Shown: positions 1-7,471, counted from the stretch's first letter. The stretch is DNA of 37,679 nucleotides from Saprospiraceae bacterium (GCA_027488135.1 JAIYCH010000057.1:1-37679), one strand, 5' to 3'. Numbers and translations: made by a program. Notes: a model not told the origin generated them from the letters alone.

Positions 1-65
1 CCCTGCAATAAGCTCTCGAAAGCTTCCTCTATTTCAGCATAAGTAAACAATGGTTTTCTATTCAT
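1..65 (-). CDS. partial unknown protein, N-terminus only
   Basis: An ATG at 65-63 on the minus strand opens a frame that runs off the left edge. It reads MNRKPLFTYAEIEEAFESLL, 21 residues before the edge. The peptide has ordinary composition for a real N-terminus. I do not recognise the family. The same frame upstream meets a stop at 158-156, so ATG 65 is the likeliest start. Because the right edge holds a partial transposase, this could also belong to a repeated element at a contig break, but nothing in the sequence shows that. Confidence 0.4.
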   Translation of the reverse strand, partial: MNRKPLFTYAEIEEAFESLLQ

Positions 66-83
66 TTTATATGGATTTTTTAA

Positions 84-171
84 ATCAGGAGGGTCAATAG
101 GTTCGTTGCCTTTTGTTGGCTGTTTAGTTGCGCGTTTTTCCTTTTGCTGGAAATATTATTTCCCTCCTGAT
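84..171. repeat. 10-bp perfect inverted repeat with 68-nt spacer
   Basis: ATCAGGAGGG at 84-93 is the exact reverse complement of CCCTCCTGAT at 162-171. The arms lie in the non-coding stretch between the left-edge gene (ATG at 65) and the helicase gene end at 298. Read on the minus strand, the first arm is a strong Shine-Dalgarno-like AGGAGGG and the second arm would mask it. However, no good start codon follows the first arm. It could be a leader hairpin or the ends of a small element. Apart from these arms I see nothing in 66-297. Confidence 0.35.
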
Positions 172-297
172 ATTTTTTGATAAGGCAAATATAAGCCAAT
201 TAAATTAGTTACCAAACTTTTTTAACCTAAATAACATTAATTTAACATTTCATTAAGTATTTATTCTGTTTACCAAAAAAATTAAAAAAAATTGGTT

Positions 298-3200
298 TTA
301 TACATTATCTATCACCTGAGCTAATTCGGTAAAGCGACAAAATGGATTTGCCAGTTTTATCTGATCAGGACTTTTACAGTCAGGTTCAAAAATGGAGGGA
401 GCCGATACCATGATGAACATAGCTCTGGCTCTTGAAACGGCTACATTAAAGCGGTTGGGAGAGTATAAAAAATCCATGCCTCTGGGTGCATCTTCCGGTG
501 AAGAAGTTGCTACAGAATAGATAATGACCATGGCTTCCTGACCTTGAAATTTATCGACTGTTCCAACAGAAACATCGGGCAATCTTTCGGAAAGTTTTTG
601 GACCTGGGCATTGTAAGGCGATATGATTTTAATATTATTTTTCGTCAAAACACTGGTTTTATTGCCTGCATCCTGGAATCTTACATCTCCTTTGGTTAAA
701 TCGTTCACTATGCGGGCGATGATATCAACCTCTTCCATAGACGCGCTGGTATTTCCGGTATGATTTGCAGGAACCAGAAACAGGCCAGAACCTTGGAATT
801 TTGTATTACCCTGAATTTCCTGCCGTATTAAATCAGCCTGAGCGTTCAGTTTATTTTCATAAAACAACTCCGAGTCAAAGGAACAAATGGACGGATGCAT
901 CCGCCAGGTTTCCTTCAGGAATACCCCTTGTTCATTTGAAATGGTCTGACTATTCTGCACAAAATGTTCTAAAGCGGAAACTTCCGTACCTTCAGGATGA
1001 ACCCCTTGCTGAGGTTGTTTCAACTGTTGAGGATCTCCCAGTAAAATAATATTTTTACATGCCTTTGAAATAGCCAGAGTATCGATCAATGCGAGCTGAC
1101 CTGCTTCATCCACAAATAAGTAATCGAGCGTATCTTCAAATTCGGGGCGGCACCACATAAAACTTGTACCGGCAATCACCTGGTAAGAGGGAATGTTTGC
1201 ACGCATTAATTTGTTGTCGGAAACCACATCCCAGGGAGACACCTCTTCGGGTAATAAGGTTTTCTTTTGAAGTATTTTAATATTCATCCCCAGTTCATCA
1301 CTTTTTTCTTTCACTTTTTCCAGTAAAGCAGAAATAACTTTATGAGACAGGGCGGTAACCCCCACTTTTTTATGATTCCTCACCAATTCAACAATCATAT
1401 TGCTTGCGGTGAAACTTTTTCCGGTACCTGGAGGGCCTTGAATAGCTAAAACCGACTGATTTAATTTTTTAGACCAGTCCTTTGCCCGTTCCAGGGTATT
1501 ATCGGTCTGAATGATTTGTTCCAAAGTTCCCGGGAGTTTCCTTAGCAACAAATCTCTTCCCGCCTTATAGTCAGACAATGGACTGTCGAGCCCGTTCTCA
1601 AGCGCCCATATAGCCATATTGACCATCGCGTTTTCCTTGTCCGTGAGATCAATATTTTCATTCATAAATATTGCGGTGGGGTGCACTCCATCAAAATTTT
1701 TGGCTTTTTTAATTTTAATGATCCGTTTTACATAATCAAATGCATCAACGGTACCGACTTTATTTCCATCCTGATCTATCAATTGAGCATTCAATTTAAG
1801 ATCACATTCCTGATAAGGAAAAGTATATGTTTCTACAAAACTCCTTTTAACCTGTACCCTTTCATTCTTATAGATAAGATTTGCAATTGCATGTCTTTCA
1901 TTTAACAGCTCCTCTGGTGGCATTTCTAAAAGTTTGTAATATTCCCACCAGAACGATTTTTTCTCTCTCCGATACCAGTTTAGCATGTGCGCTAACAAAT
2001 ACTTTCCCTGTTCTACGGCGTTTCTTTCCTCCCGAAGCGGAGATATCCCCTCCAGTAAGCCGTTAAAAACAGGCGTTACCCGTTCAGTAAAGGCTTGTAT
2101 GACTTCGGTTGGTTCCACGGCCTTAGGTTCGGGTCTTGTCAGCATTGCCCCTGCTTCTACCTGTTGGTTTCTGATGGATTCCAGCCATTTATGTAAATAA
2201 AGCGTACTGATACAATCGTCCTGGTTGTACGTTTGAATCCCATTTTTCATTTCAATGGAGGCGTCCTCGTAATTACCGGTTTCGAGTAACAGTTCAAATT
2301 CAACCTTTATTTTAGACAAAACCCTAAGGTCCATGGCTCTTACATAACCATAAAATTTTTCTAAATCCTTAATGGAATATTTTTCCACACTGGCTCTAAG
2401 CGATTGCCTGACCACCCCATATAAATCGATGAATTTTCCGCCTCTTAAAAAGGAGTCCATTTCTTGTTCTCTGGTGGCATATTTACTCATTAACCTTTTA
2501 AATGCCGTTGTTTCATAAGGTGCATAATGATAAATGTGTAAGAGGGGATTATTTTCAAACTTTTCTGCTGCAAAATCCATAAACAGTTCAAAAGCTGCTT
2601 TTTCCTCTGCTTCATTAAATACCCAGACCGAATAATAGGTCTCTTCACAGTACCAGCCAAATAAATATTCCAGTCCGTCTGGCTCAACGAGGGGATCGCC
2701 CTCCAGGTCTAAATAAATATCAGAAGATGTAGGAAAAGGTAGTCTGTTAAGTCCTTTTTCGGGCAGAAAATCGAGGACTTCATAAACATTTCTGTTTTCA
2801 GTCCTGCCTGTATATTGCACCCTGGCCTGTTCCCTCAATTTTGTATAGGTTTCCACGGCTCCTCGGTTTGGAATAAACGGAATAGGTAATGGCAGTTTTG
2901 CCATCTCCTCCAGTGTGTTTATACCATGACTTTTCACTTCTCTAATCTGGCTTGACCCCATTCCTGCAATGAATCCAAGATAGTCGTCAGCTCTTCGCCT
3001 ACTGTTACAAGTTTCCCACCAGTTACATATATCGCAATGAATAATAGCATCAGGATAGGTTTGCTGATCCATTTTTAATGCACCCATTAACCGTTTTTTT
3101 GCCAGTCTTACGTAAGATATATAGTCGTCAACTCTATAATTTATCTCTCCATCGGGATTTTGCACGCGCATGTTAACGGGCATAATGCCTTGTATGGATC

Positions 3201-3663
3201 CAATTTTTTCTGAATACAGCGCTATTTGCAGGATAGTACCTGCTCTGGTTTCTGTTGCCAGTTTGGTATCTAAAACCTCATAAGAATAATTGCCCAGCTG
3301 GCTGGGTGAATCCACTTTCATGATAAAGTCGGCCCATCCTTCCCAAAGACCTTCTTCTTTTAACCTTCCCTGATAAATGACATCAACGCCGTTTTTCATG
3401 GCGGAGAGGGTATCCGATGCTGCATTTAGGTTTTCCTGACTTATTTTAACAATGGATTTGCCGCCTTTTTCAAGTTCCTGTAAAAAATGAGCTTCAAATT
3501 GTAATCCTTTATCTCTGAGCATTTCCAACACCCTGTTTGTATAGACCGGACGGTTCAATAAACCTAAGACCGCTTTTTTATTTAACTCAGTGAGATGTTT
3601 ACAGCTTAAATGATTGGAAAGGTCTGAAGGGGAGAAGATAATATGGTTGGCATTTTTTTTCAT
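298..3663 (-). CDS. TM0106-type RecB-like nuclease / RNase H-fold / SF1 helicase fusion
   Basis: A three-part DNA repair or processing enzyme of about 1121 residues, the usual size for this fusion. The N-terminal third is a RecB/Cas4-like PD-(D/E)XK nuclease. It has the catalytic LDTK segment and the cysteines of an iron-sulfur cluster: SCKHL near residue 20 and CDICNWWETC near 210. The middle is an RNase_H_2 exonuclease-like domain, with YLDLEGDP near residue 318 and a later YNQDDC motif. The C-terminal third is a Dna2/Upf1-like SF1 helicase: Walker A GPPGTGKS near 745, DEAGQ near 852, GDPQQL, then VDKFQGQE and NVAVSRA. A longer frame starts with TTG at 3708, but a consensus promoter at 3694-3724 overlaps that codon. 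I therefore use ATG 3663, which leaves a leader of roughly 25 nt. The fusion is known as an architecture; its cellular role is poorly defined. Confidence 0.88.
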   Translation of the reverse strand: MKKNANHIIFSPSDLSNHLSCKHLTELNKKAVLGLLNRPVYTNRVLEMLRDKGLQFEAHFLQELEKGGKSIVKISQENLNAASDTLSAMKNGVDVIYQGRLKEEGLWEGWADFIMKVDSPSQLGNYSYEVLDTKLATETRAGTILQIALYSEKIGSIQGIMPVNMRVQNPDGEINYRVDDYISYVRLAKKRLMGALKMDQQTYPDAIIHCDICNWWETCNSRRRADDYLGFIAGMGSSQIREVKSHGINTLEEMAKLPLPIPFIPNRGAVETYTKLREQARVQYTGRTENRNVYEVLDFLPEKGLNRLPFPTSSDIYLDLEGDPLVEPDGLEYLFGWYCEETYYSVWVFNEAEEKAAFELFMDFAAEKFENNPLLHIYHYAPYETTAFKRLMSKYATREQEMDSFLRGGKFIDLYGVVRQSLRASVEKYSIKDLEKFYGYVRAMDLRVLSKIKVEFELLLETGNYEDASIEMKNGIQTYNQDDCISTLYLHKWLESIRNQQVEAGAMLTRPEPKAVEPTEVIQAFTERVTPVFNGLLEGISPLREERNAVEQGKYLLAHMLNWYRREKKSFWWEYYKLLEMPPEELLNERHAIANLIYKNERVQVKRSFVETYTFPYQECDLKLNAQLIDQDGNKVGTVDAFDYVKRIIKIKKAKNFDGVHPTAIFMNENIDLTDKENAMVNMAIWALENGLDSPLSDYKAGRDLLLRKLPGTLEQIIQTDNTLERAKDWSKKLNQSVLAIQGPPGTGKSFTASNMIVELVRNHKKVGVTALSHKVISALLEKVKEKSDELGMNIKILQKKTLLPEEVSPWDVVSDNKLMRANIPSYQVIAGTSFMWCRPEFEDTLDYLFVDEAGQLALIDTLAISKACKNIILLGDPQQLKQPQQGVHPEGTEVSALEHFVQNSQTISNEQGVFLKETWRMHPSICSFDSELFYENKLNAQADLIRQEIQGNTKFQGSGLFLVPANHTGNTSASMEEVDIIARIVNDLTKGDVRFQDAGNKTSVLTKNNIKIISPYNAQVQKLSERLPDVSVGTVDKFQGQEAMVIIYSVATSSPEDAPRGMDFLYSPNRFNVAVSRARAMFIMVSAPSIFEPDCKSPDQIKLANPFCRFTELAQVIDNV

Positions 3664-3693
3664 TTTATATAAGGCTATATTTTTTATGTTTAC

Positions 3694-3724
3694 CAAATTT
3701 ATACCCAATTCCTTAAATTACCAA
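3694..3724 (-). promoter_or_regulatory. Bacteroidota-type promoter of the nuclease-helicase gene
   Basis: On the minus strand, TTG (3724-3722) is followed by 20 bp and then TAAATTTG (3701-3694). This is an exact match to the phylum's -7 consensus TAnnTTTG with a suitably spaced -33 TTG. Transcription would begin near 3690 and the next ATG is at 3663. The same TTG-N20-TAAATTTG arrangement recurs at 36325-36355. Confidence 0.6.
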
Positions 3725-3782
3725 ATTTTTTTTACATTTTTAAATAATATTTAACCTTTTATTATTTTGCGTTAAAATTTAT

Positions 3783-3790
3783 TACTTTTG
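3783..3790 (+). promoter_or_regulatory. candidate -7 element for the HsdS-like operon
   Basis: TACTTTTG matches TAnnTTTG exactly, 41 bp before the ATG at 3832. I see no convincing TTG at the expected upstream distance, so only the -7 half is supported. Confidence 0.35.
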
Positions 3791-3831
3791 TGCTGTTAAA
3801 AATTTATTCTTCATTTTACACATAGAAGAAA

Positions 3832-4599
3832 ATGCCATTATTACTTTTATCCTATGATTATTCTTCGCAGTTAGAAGAAGAAAAAGAACAGAAGGAAATC
3901 TATAAAATTCACGATTTATTTGACGTAAATCTTGGCTTGAACGAGGATAAATATACCCATTTCACAAAAGATACGAAGTCAGAGGTTATGTTTGTTAAAC
4001 TTAGTTCGTTCAAAGAAGAATTCAAGGGAAAGCATGCGCTTGCTCGGTTTCAATATAAGTTCCTGCATACACTTAATCCAGAAACGCTCATTGGCAAACA
4101 AAAAAAACAAGATTCGGACCATTCTGGTTCAAAGCGGCTGATAGATATTCCAGAAAAGAAAATTATTTTAGAAAACGATTATCTGCTTTCTATCAGAGGG
4201 AGTCTGAAAGGCTACTCCATGCTTGAAAATAGCAAACTCCTTGACGGCATAAATCTGGTGTCTTCTAATCATTTCATCCATTTAAGACCTAGAAAAATGA
4301 GTCTGGATCAAATGTATATTCCTTATTTGCATTTCGCTTTAGATTTGCTGGTTGAAAAGAAGTTAAATGAGAATTACAGGCAAATCAAGGAAATGAAAGA
4401 TGCTGAGGGGGTAAAGCAGAGTGCATACAACAGTTTAAAGGTAGAGGATTTAAAAAACATGGAATTATCGATTTATAAGGACAAAGAAAAACAGGTAGAA
4501 GTTTATAATAATCTTATGCAGGAATACGAAAAATTCCTGGAAGCGAGTTTAGGTCTTGAAGATTTCAAAAATGTAACGGCAAAAAATTTAGGGTTATGA
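3832..4599 (+). CDS. orphan HsdS-like single target-recognition-domain protein
   Basis: A 255-residue protein that resembles half of a type I restriction specificity subunit. HsdS-like features run in the expected order. KIHDLFDVNLGL opens the domain, and ENDYLLSIRGSLKG is a typical strand-turn segment. NLVSSNHFIHLRP then precedes the helix YIPYLHFALDLL. AYNSLKVEDLKNMELSIY matches the segment that ends a recognition domain. A final EKQVEVYNNLMQEYEKFL helix resembles the HsdS spacer coiled coil. A full HsdS has two such units and sits next to hsdM and hsdR; none is present here. The stop overlaps the next gene by 4 bp (ATGA), so the pair is translationally coupled. It could guide a methylase elsewhere or be a repurposed DNA-binding protein. 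Confidence 0.6.
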   Translation: MPLLLLSYDYSSQLEEEKEQKEIYKIHDLFDVNLGLNEDKYTHFTKDTKSEVMFVKLSSFKEEFKGKHALARFQYKFLHTLNPETLIGKQKKQDSDHSGSKRLIDIPEKKIILENDYLLSIRGSLKGYSMLENSKLLDGINLVSSNHFIHLRPRKMSLDQMYIPYLHFALDLLVEKKLNENYRQIKEMKDAEGVKQSAYNSLKVEDLKNMELSIYKDKEKQVEVYNNLMQEYEKFLEASLGLEDFKNVTAKNLGL

Positions 4600-5042
4600 G
4601 TTTTGAGGTAAAATTTAAGGATTACACCCAGGAATCCTTTGAAGAAATGAAAAATAATATAGCAAATAAATCGGTACACTACCTATGCGAGGCCAGTAAC
4701 AGCATGGACACCTACTGTGGTAAATACATACATTTCATTTCAGAAAGGGATCCGTTGAAGAAATTACATGACAAAGTTAATGTGGTTAATCTCAAAAAGG
4801 AGTCTGGAACGCTTTACCCTTACTACTATTTTTCCATTTTTCCAGCGGTTAAAATGGAAGATATAAAGCCCCTTTTGTGCGACTTAATTATCAACGCCAA
4901 TGAGAATTATTTAAGAACAAAAATAATTTATGTTATGACTGAAAAATGGCATAATCCTACTCAACTGGCAGAGATAATCACCCAAATAAGGAATGAAAAT
5001 AAGGAAACCCTGTTTTTACGCGAAGTATATCTGCTCAGCTAA
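4596..5042 (+). CDS. unknown 148-residue partner of the HsdS-like protein
   Basis: This starts inside the stop of the HsdS-like gene (ATGA at 4596-4599), the usual sign of co-translation with a partner. The protein is soluble with no signal peptide or membrane helix. It is mixed alpha/beta, with a C-terminal helical stretch around NPTQLAEIITQIRNENK. It has several cysteines (YLCEA, TYCGKY, LLCDL) but no obvious metal-binding spacing. I do not recognise the family. Coupling to an orphan specificity-like subunit suggests it acts in the same complex, perhaps as an effector or inhibitor. That is inference from gene order only. Confidence 0.65.
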   Translation: MSFEVKFKDYTQESFEEMKNNIANKSVHYLCEASNSMDTYCGKYIHFISERDPLKKLHDKVNVVNLKKESGTLYPYYYFSIFPAVKMEDIKPLLCDLIINANENYLRTKIIYVMTEKWHNPTQLAEIITQIRNENKETLFLREVYLLS

Positions 5043-5093
5043 GCTACTTTTGTTTTCTTGAAGAATTTTCTTGAAACCGAGAATTAGGGTCTG

Positions 5094-5405
5094 TTAGCGT
5101 CCGTGTTTTCCTAATTCTTCTAAATCCAGTCGGTTTGCAGAATGATGAACTGGCAAGATGTCGATTTGATCAGAAGATACAAAGCAATAAAGCATTCTAT
5201 AATTTCCATGAATCAGTTCACGGATATTTCCTTTTGCCTTTTCAGGGACTGCACGTCCAATCAATGGATACTTTTTTAACTGGTTTGAAGCAACTCGTAT
5301 TCTGGTTACAGTAATTTTTGCATACCTGACAGAATCCTTAGCAATAAAGTCAGCAATATTTACCAGGTCAAGAATAGCTTGGTCTGTCCAATTTAAACGA
5401 GCCAT
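5094..5405 (-). CDS. RelE/ParE-family toxin
   Basis: A 103-residue protein of the ParE/RelE superfamily, of normal length. It begins with LNWTDQAILDLVNIADFIAKDS, given here as positions 4-25 and typical of ParE helices 1-2. It continues with the segment YPLIGRAVPE and the strands IRELIHGNYRMLYCF and IDILPVHHSAN. ParE toxins inhibit DNA gyrase and RelE toxins cleave mRNA; the sequence favours ParE but does not settle it. It lies downstream of, and overlaps, its cognate antitoxin frame (5393-5577), which carries a frameshift. An intact toxin beside a broken antitoxin is unexpected unless the toxin is inactive, the antitoxin is rescued by slippage, or another antitoxin exists. Confidence 0.8.
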   Translation of the reverse strand: MARLNWTDQAILDLVNIADFIAKDSVRYAKITVTRIRVASNQLKKYPLIGRAVPEKAKGNIRELIHGNYRMLYCFVSSDQIDILPVHHSANRLDLEELGKHGR

Positions 5406-5577
5406 TTAGGAAGTTTCTTGTCAAGGTCTTCGTCTGGAGTCACTTTTCTTTTTTGACTTTGTTGAAGTCCGGTTTCTATTTTTTTTCCAGTAACAAGATT
5501 CTTTCCATTACCTCATCTACAGAAAATTCAGGAGGAAGTTGTTTAATCGTTTCAATCAATTGTTCTTTCGTAATCAT
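5393..5577 (-). pseudogene. frameshifted antitoxin of the ParE-like toxin
   Basis: From ATG 5577 the frame reads MITKEQLIETIKQLPPEFSV and continues to a premature TAG at 5478-5476, right after a run of eight A (minus strand; 5486-5479). Shifting frame at that run restores a continuous C-terminus: KIETGLQQSQKRKV, then a segment ending DKKLPKWLV with a stop at 5395-5393. The rebuilt 60-61 residues match small Bacteroidota antitoxins that pair with RelE/ParE toxins, and the rebuilt stop overlaps the toxin ATG as expected. So either one A was lost or two gained, or RNA polymerase slippage on A8 makes the full protein in some transcripts. The lost part would be the toxin-binding tail. Confidence 0.7.
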
Positions 5578-5894
5578 ATTGATTTGATTTTGTATTTTAA
5601 AGATAGAAACATTTGAACTAATGATTTTGCAGACCTCAATCTGGGTGGTAAAGGTTTTGGCGAAGTTGCTGATTTTACCACCAAATTTCATATTAAAAAC
5701 GGTCAAACGGATTAATGAACCGACACTTTTGCCAAATCGTTGTTATGCCTTCGTTGTTCTTTCACTCAAAAGTAAAATAATTTTCAAAATACTGGCAATT
5801 AATAGGCATTATGACGTATATTTAAGGTATTAATTTCACTTAAAGGTGAAAATTTTTTCAATATGCCCTAATTATAAAACCTGGAACAAAGAAA
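5578..5894. repeat. gene-free spacer with a 9-bp perfect hairpin at 5644-5682
   Basis: I find no credible gene in this 317-bp stretch between the two toxin-antitoxin modules. It holds a perfect inverted repeat, GGTGGTAAA (5644-5652) and TTTACCACC (5674-5682) with a 21-nt loop, about 65 bp from the antitoxin start. Further right lies TTGTTATGCC (5740-5749), which looks superficially like one end of an integron attC site without its partner. The stretch also contains the upstream control region of both divergent modules. Confidence 0.35.
5834..5851. promoter_or_regulatory. dyad TTTCAC-N6-GTGAAA, likely operator of the TAC module
   Basis: A perfect 6-bp dyad with a 6-bp spacer sits 43 bp before the toxin ATG at 5895. 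HigA-type antitoxins with an XRE domain, such as the one encoded at 6207-6629, bind short palindromes at this position to repress their own operon. The assignment is by position and symmetry. Confidence 0.4.
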
Positions 5895-6214
5895 GTGAAC
5901 TACGAAATTGTCGAAATGGAACCATTCAGCGGCAGCGAGGCAAAAGTTTACTCTATTATTCCAGAGGGTGAAAATGTAACGTTGTTCGAAAAGTTTGTAG
6001 ATGAAAATAAAGTAGTATACAAGGAAGAGATAAAAGACATACTGAAACGATTGAAGCAAATCGGTCATGCCACTGGGGCAAGAGAGAGCTTTTTTAAACA
6101 CGAGGGAGACTTTATGCCGAAATCATTTTAAAACAGTTGGATGATGGTTACTTATATTGGTCCAATAACGGAGCTGAATTAGAAGGAAATTTAAAAAATT
6201 ACGACAATGAATAA
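5895..6214 (+). pseudogene. degenerate HigB-like toxin of a toxin-antitoxin-chaperone module
   Basis: From ATG 5895 the frame runs 78 residues (MNYEIVEMEPFSGSEAKVYS to a stop at 6131). It includes a RelE-like N-terminal part ending in GARESFFKHEG. Near 6113 the frame breaks, and a second frame gives EIILKQLDDGYLYWSNNGAE and a short tail, stopping at 6214, 8 bp inside the antitoxin start. As I recall, intact toxins of this Bacteroidota family have a further 40-50 residues between these two parts, including the catalytic beta-sheet (a stretch around LRLYCIRYG). None of that is present. I therefore infer an internal deletion plus frameshift and a dead toxin. The overlap with the antitoxin is the original operon structure. 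Confidence 0.6.
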
Positions 6215-6629
6215 AATTACCAAAGCAAGAAAATATAACAGCTCAAAACTGCAAGAGTTGTTAGATGAAGTTAGTCCATTGGAAATGGAGCAAACTAAGA
6301 CTAAAATGAAACTTGCTGCTCGTATTGAAGATTACATGAGAGCTAAAGGGTGGAACAAGTCGCAATTTGCAGAAAAAGTCGGTAAAAATCCGTCTGAAAT
6401 TACCAAATGGCTGAGCGGGACACAAAATTTCACTGTGGATGTCTTAACAGAGATAGCTTCAACATTTGATATCGAATTAACAGCCTTGTTTGGTAAACAC
6501 CCAATTCCAGTCGTTTATAGAAAAGAAATAGTTGTTAATTCAGTTGCTACACCAACAGCAATAAAATTAATAACACCGTACGAACATGGTGTATCATTTT
6601 TGAAACTTGTTTCTGTACAAAATGGCTAA
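6207..6629 (+). CDS. HigA-like XRE antitoxin with C-terminal extension
   Basis: A 140-residue antitoxin and autorepressor. An N-terminal helical segment is followed by a Cro/C1-type HTH at about residues 30-95: AARIEDYMRAKGWNKSQFAE, then VGKNPSEITKWLSGTQNFT and LTEIASTFDIELTALFG. After the HTH comes a 45-residue tail, roughly 97-140. In toxin-antitoxin-chaperone systems, antitoxins carry such a C-terminal chaperone-addiction segment that makes their folding depend on a dedicated SecB-like protein. The next gene encodes exactly such a protein and overlaps this one by 8 bp. The toxin partner upstream is broken, so this protein now probably serves only as a repressor or a guard against related toxins. 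Confidence 0.78.
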   Translation: MNKITKARKYNSSKLQELLDEVSPLEMEQTKTKMKLAARIEDYMRAKGWNKSQFAEKVGKNPSEITKWLSGTQNFTVDVLTEIASTFDIELTALFGKHPIPVVYRKEIVVNSVATPTAIKLITPYEHGVSFLKLVSVQNG

Positions 6630-7077
6630 AATAGAAAATAAAGACGCTGATGTCGAAATGCAGCTAAGGGCTATTGAATTGTTGAATAGTTCATTGACCT
6701 TACCTGCCAATCCAGATATAACCCTAACAAATTTTAATTTCAATATTAGTATTGAAATTCGTGCAGATGCGGTTAACAAACTTGTTTTTGTGATTGTACA
6801 CATTGATATTAAAAATGATGGATACTCAACTGTTCTTGGTGCATTGTCGGTGAGTTGTATCTTTGACATTACAAACTTTGAAGATGTAATAAAAATTGAA
6901 GCTGACGGTAAAGTAAATATTCCTCAACGTTTGATAGAAACCCTAAACATCATTTCTATATCTACTACCAGAGGTGTAATGTTCTCAACATTTAAAGGAA
7001 CGTTCCTACATAGCGCTATACTTCCAATTATTGATCCTCAACAATTAAATACTGATAGTGAAAAAATTGAATTGTGA
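6622..7077 (+). CDS. SecB-like chaperone of the toxin-antitoxin-chaperone module
   Basis: A 151-residue SecB-fold protein. Alternating strands start with DITLTNFNFNISIEI and LVFVIVHIDIKND. Then comes GALSVSCIFDITNFE, the counterpart of the SecB strand carrying the client-binding groove. NIISISTTRGVMFSTFKGTF followed by AILPIIDP matches the conserved SecB tail helix region (SecB has SRGTFPQLNLAPVNF). The frame can be read from TTG 6607, but ATG 6622, overlapping the antitoxin stop by 8 bp, gives the natural start. In the known TAC systems (first defined for Mycobacterium tuberculosis Rv1955-1957) this chaperone protects the antitoxin from proteolysis. Its gene is intact here although the toxin is not. 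Confidence 0.72.
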   Translation: MAKIENKDADVEMQLRAIELLNSSLTLPANPDITLTNFNFNISIEIRADAVNKLVFVIVHIDIKNDGYSTVLGALSVSCIFDITNFEDVIKIEADGKVNIPQRLIETLNIISISTTRGVMFSTFKGTFLHSAILPIIDPQQLNTDSEKIEL

Positions 7078-7139
7078 TGTAATAAAGAAAACAAGATAAG
7101 CCCCCGGCACTGGGGAGAAAAAACTTCCTATTTTCGGGG

Positions 7140-7268
7140 TCAATCCCTACTCTTAGGCGGATACTTTTGTTTGGCAAATGCCATAAGTTCAGGTAGTGAT
7201 ATTTTTCCTATTACATAATCCCGAATAATTTCAATTCCTTTTGGCATAGGATTAAATCCTTCAAACAT
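7140..7268 (-). CDS. unknown 42-residue ORF
   Basis: ATG 7268 opens a short frame beginning MFEGFNPMPKGIEIIRDY, followed by VIGKISLPELMAFAKQKYPP, ending at TGA 7142-7140. The composition is protein-like and amphipathic, but the length, the lack of homologues I recognise and the position beside a Zeta-toxin fragment make a remnant as likely as a gene. It stands head-to-head with the fragment starting at 7271, so the junction may mark a deletion or insertion point. Confidence 0.3.
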   Translation of the reverse strand: MFEGFNPMPKGIEIIRDYVIGKISLPELMAFAKQKYPPKSRD

Positions 7269-7270
7269 AA

Positions 7271-7471
7271 TGCTTACCAAAGCGTTTTAAAGCTGGAATT
7301 AAGAATCTTTTTAATATTTATTTGGACAGTGTTGATTCTTTGCTAATCTTTGATAACTCTAAACCTGAATCTGAATTAATTGCAGAAAAGGGGCTTGAAA
7401 ACGAAAAATTTATAATTCACAATTCTCAAAAATTCAACACAATAAAAATAATTTCCGTTGAGCAACGATGA
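7271..7471 (+). pseudogene. C-terminal remnant of a Zeta-family toxin
   Basis: An open frame without a start codon reads RFKAGIKNLFNIYLDSVDSL, then LIFDNSKPESELIAEKG and a short tail to TGA 7471. This is the characteristic end of Bacteroidota Zeta-toxin kinases: a basic helix followed by NLF-IYL, then IFDNS and ELIAEK. About 66 residues remain. The P-loop and the substrate-binding part, normally another 130 or so residues upstream, are absent because a stop lies directly before the fragment (7268-7270). Zeta toxins phosphorylate UDP-activated sugars; this piece cannot. Its TGA overlaps the ATG of the next small frame. Confidence 0.6.

Noticed and set aside
3832-5042. Complete type I restriction-modification system
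   Set aside because: Only an HsdS-like half-subunit is present; there is no N6-adenine methylase motif (NPPY) or HsdR in the window.
5730-5750. Integron attC site
   Set aside because: Only one end-like motif is present; no matching RYYYAAC/GTTRRRY partner at a suitable distance and no integrase in the window.
5621-5833. 70-residue open frame between the toxin modules
   Set aside because: It overlaps the hairpin and control region, has a hydrophobic low-information sequence and no partner or start signal.
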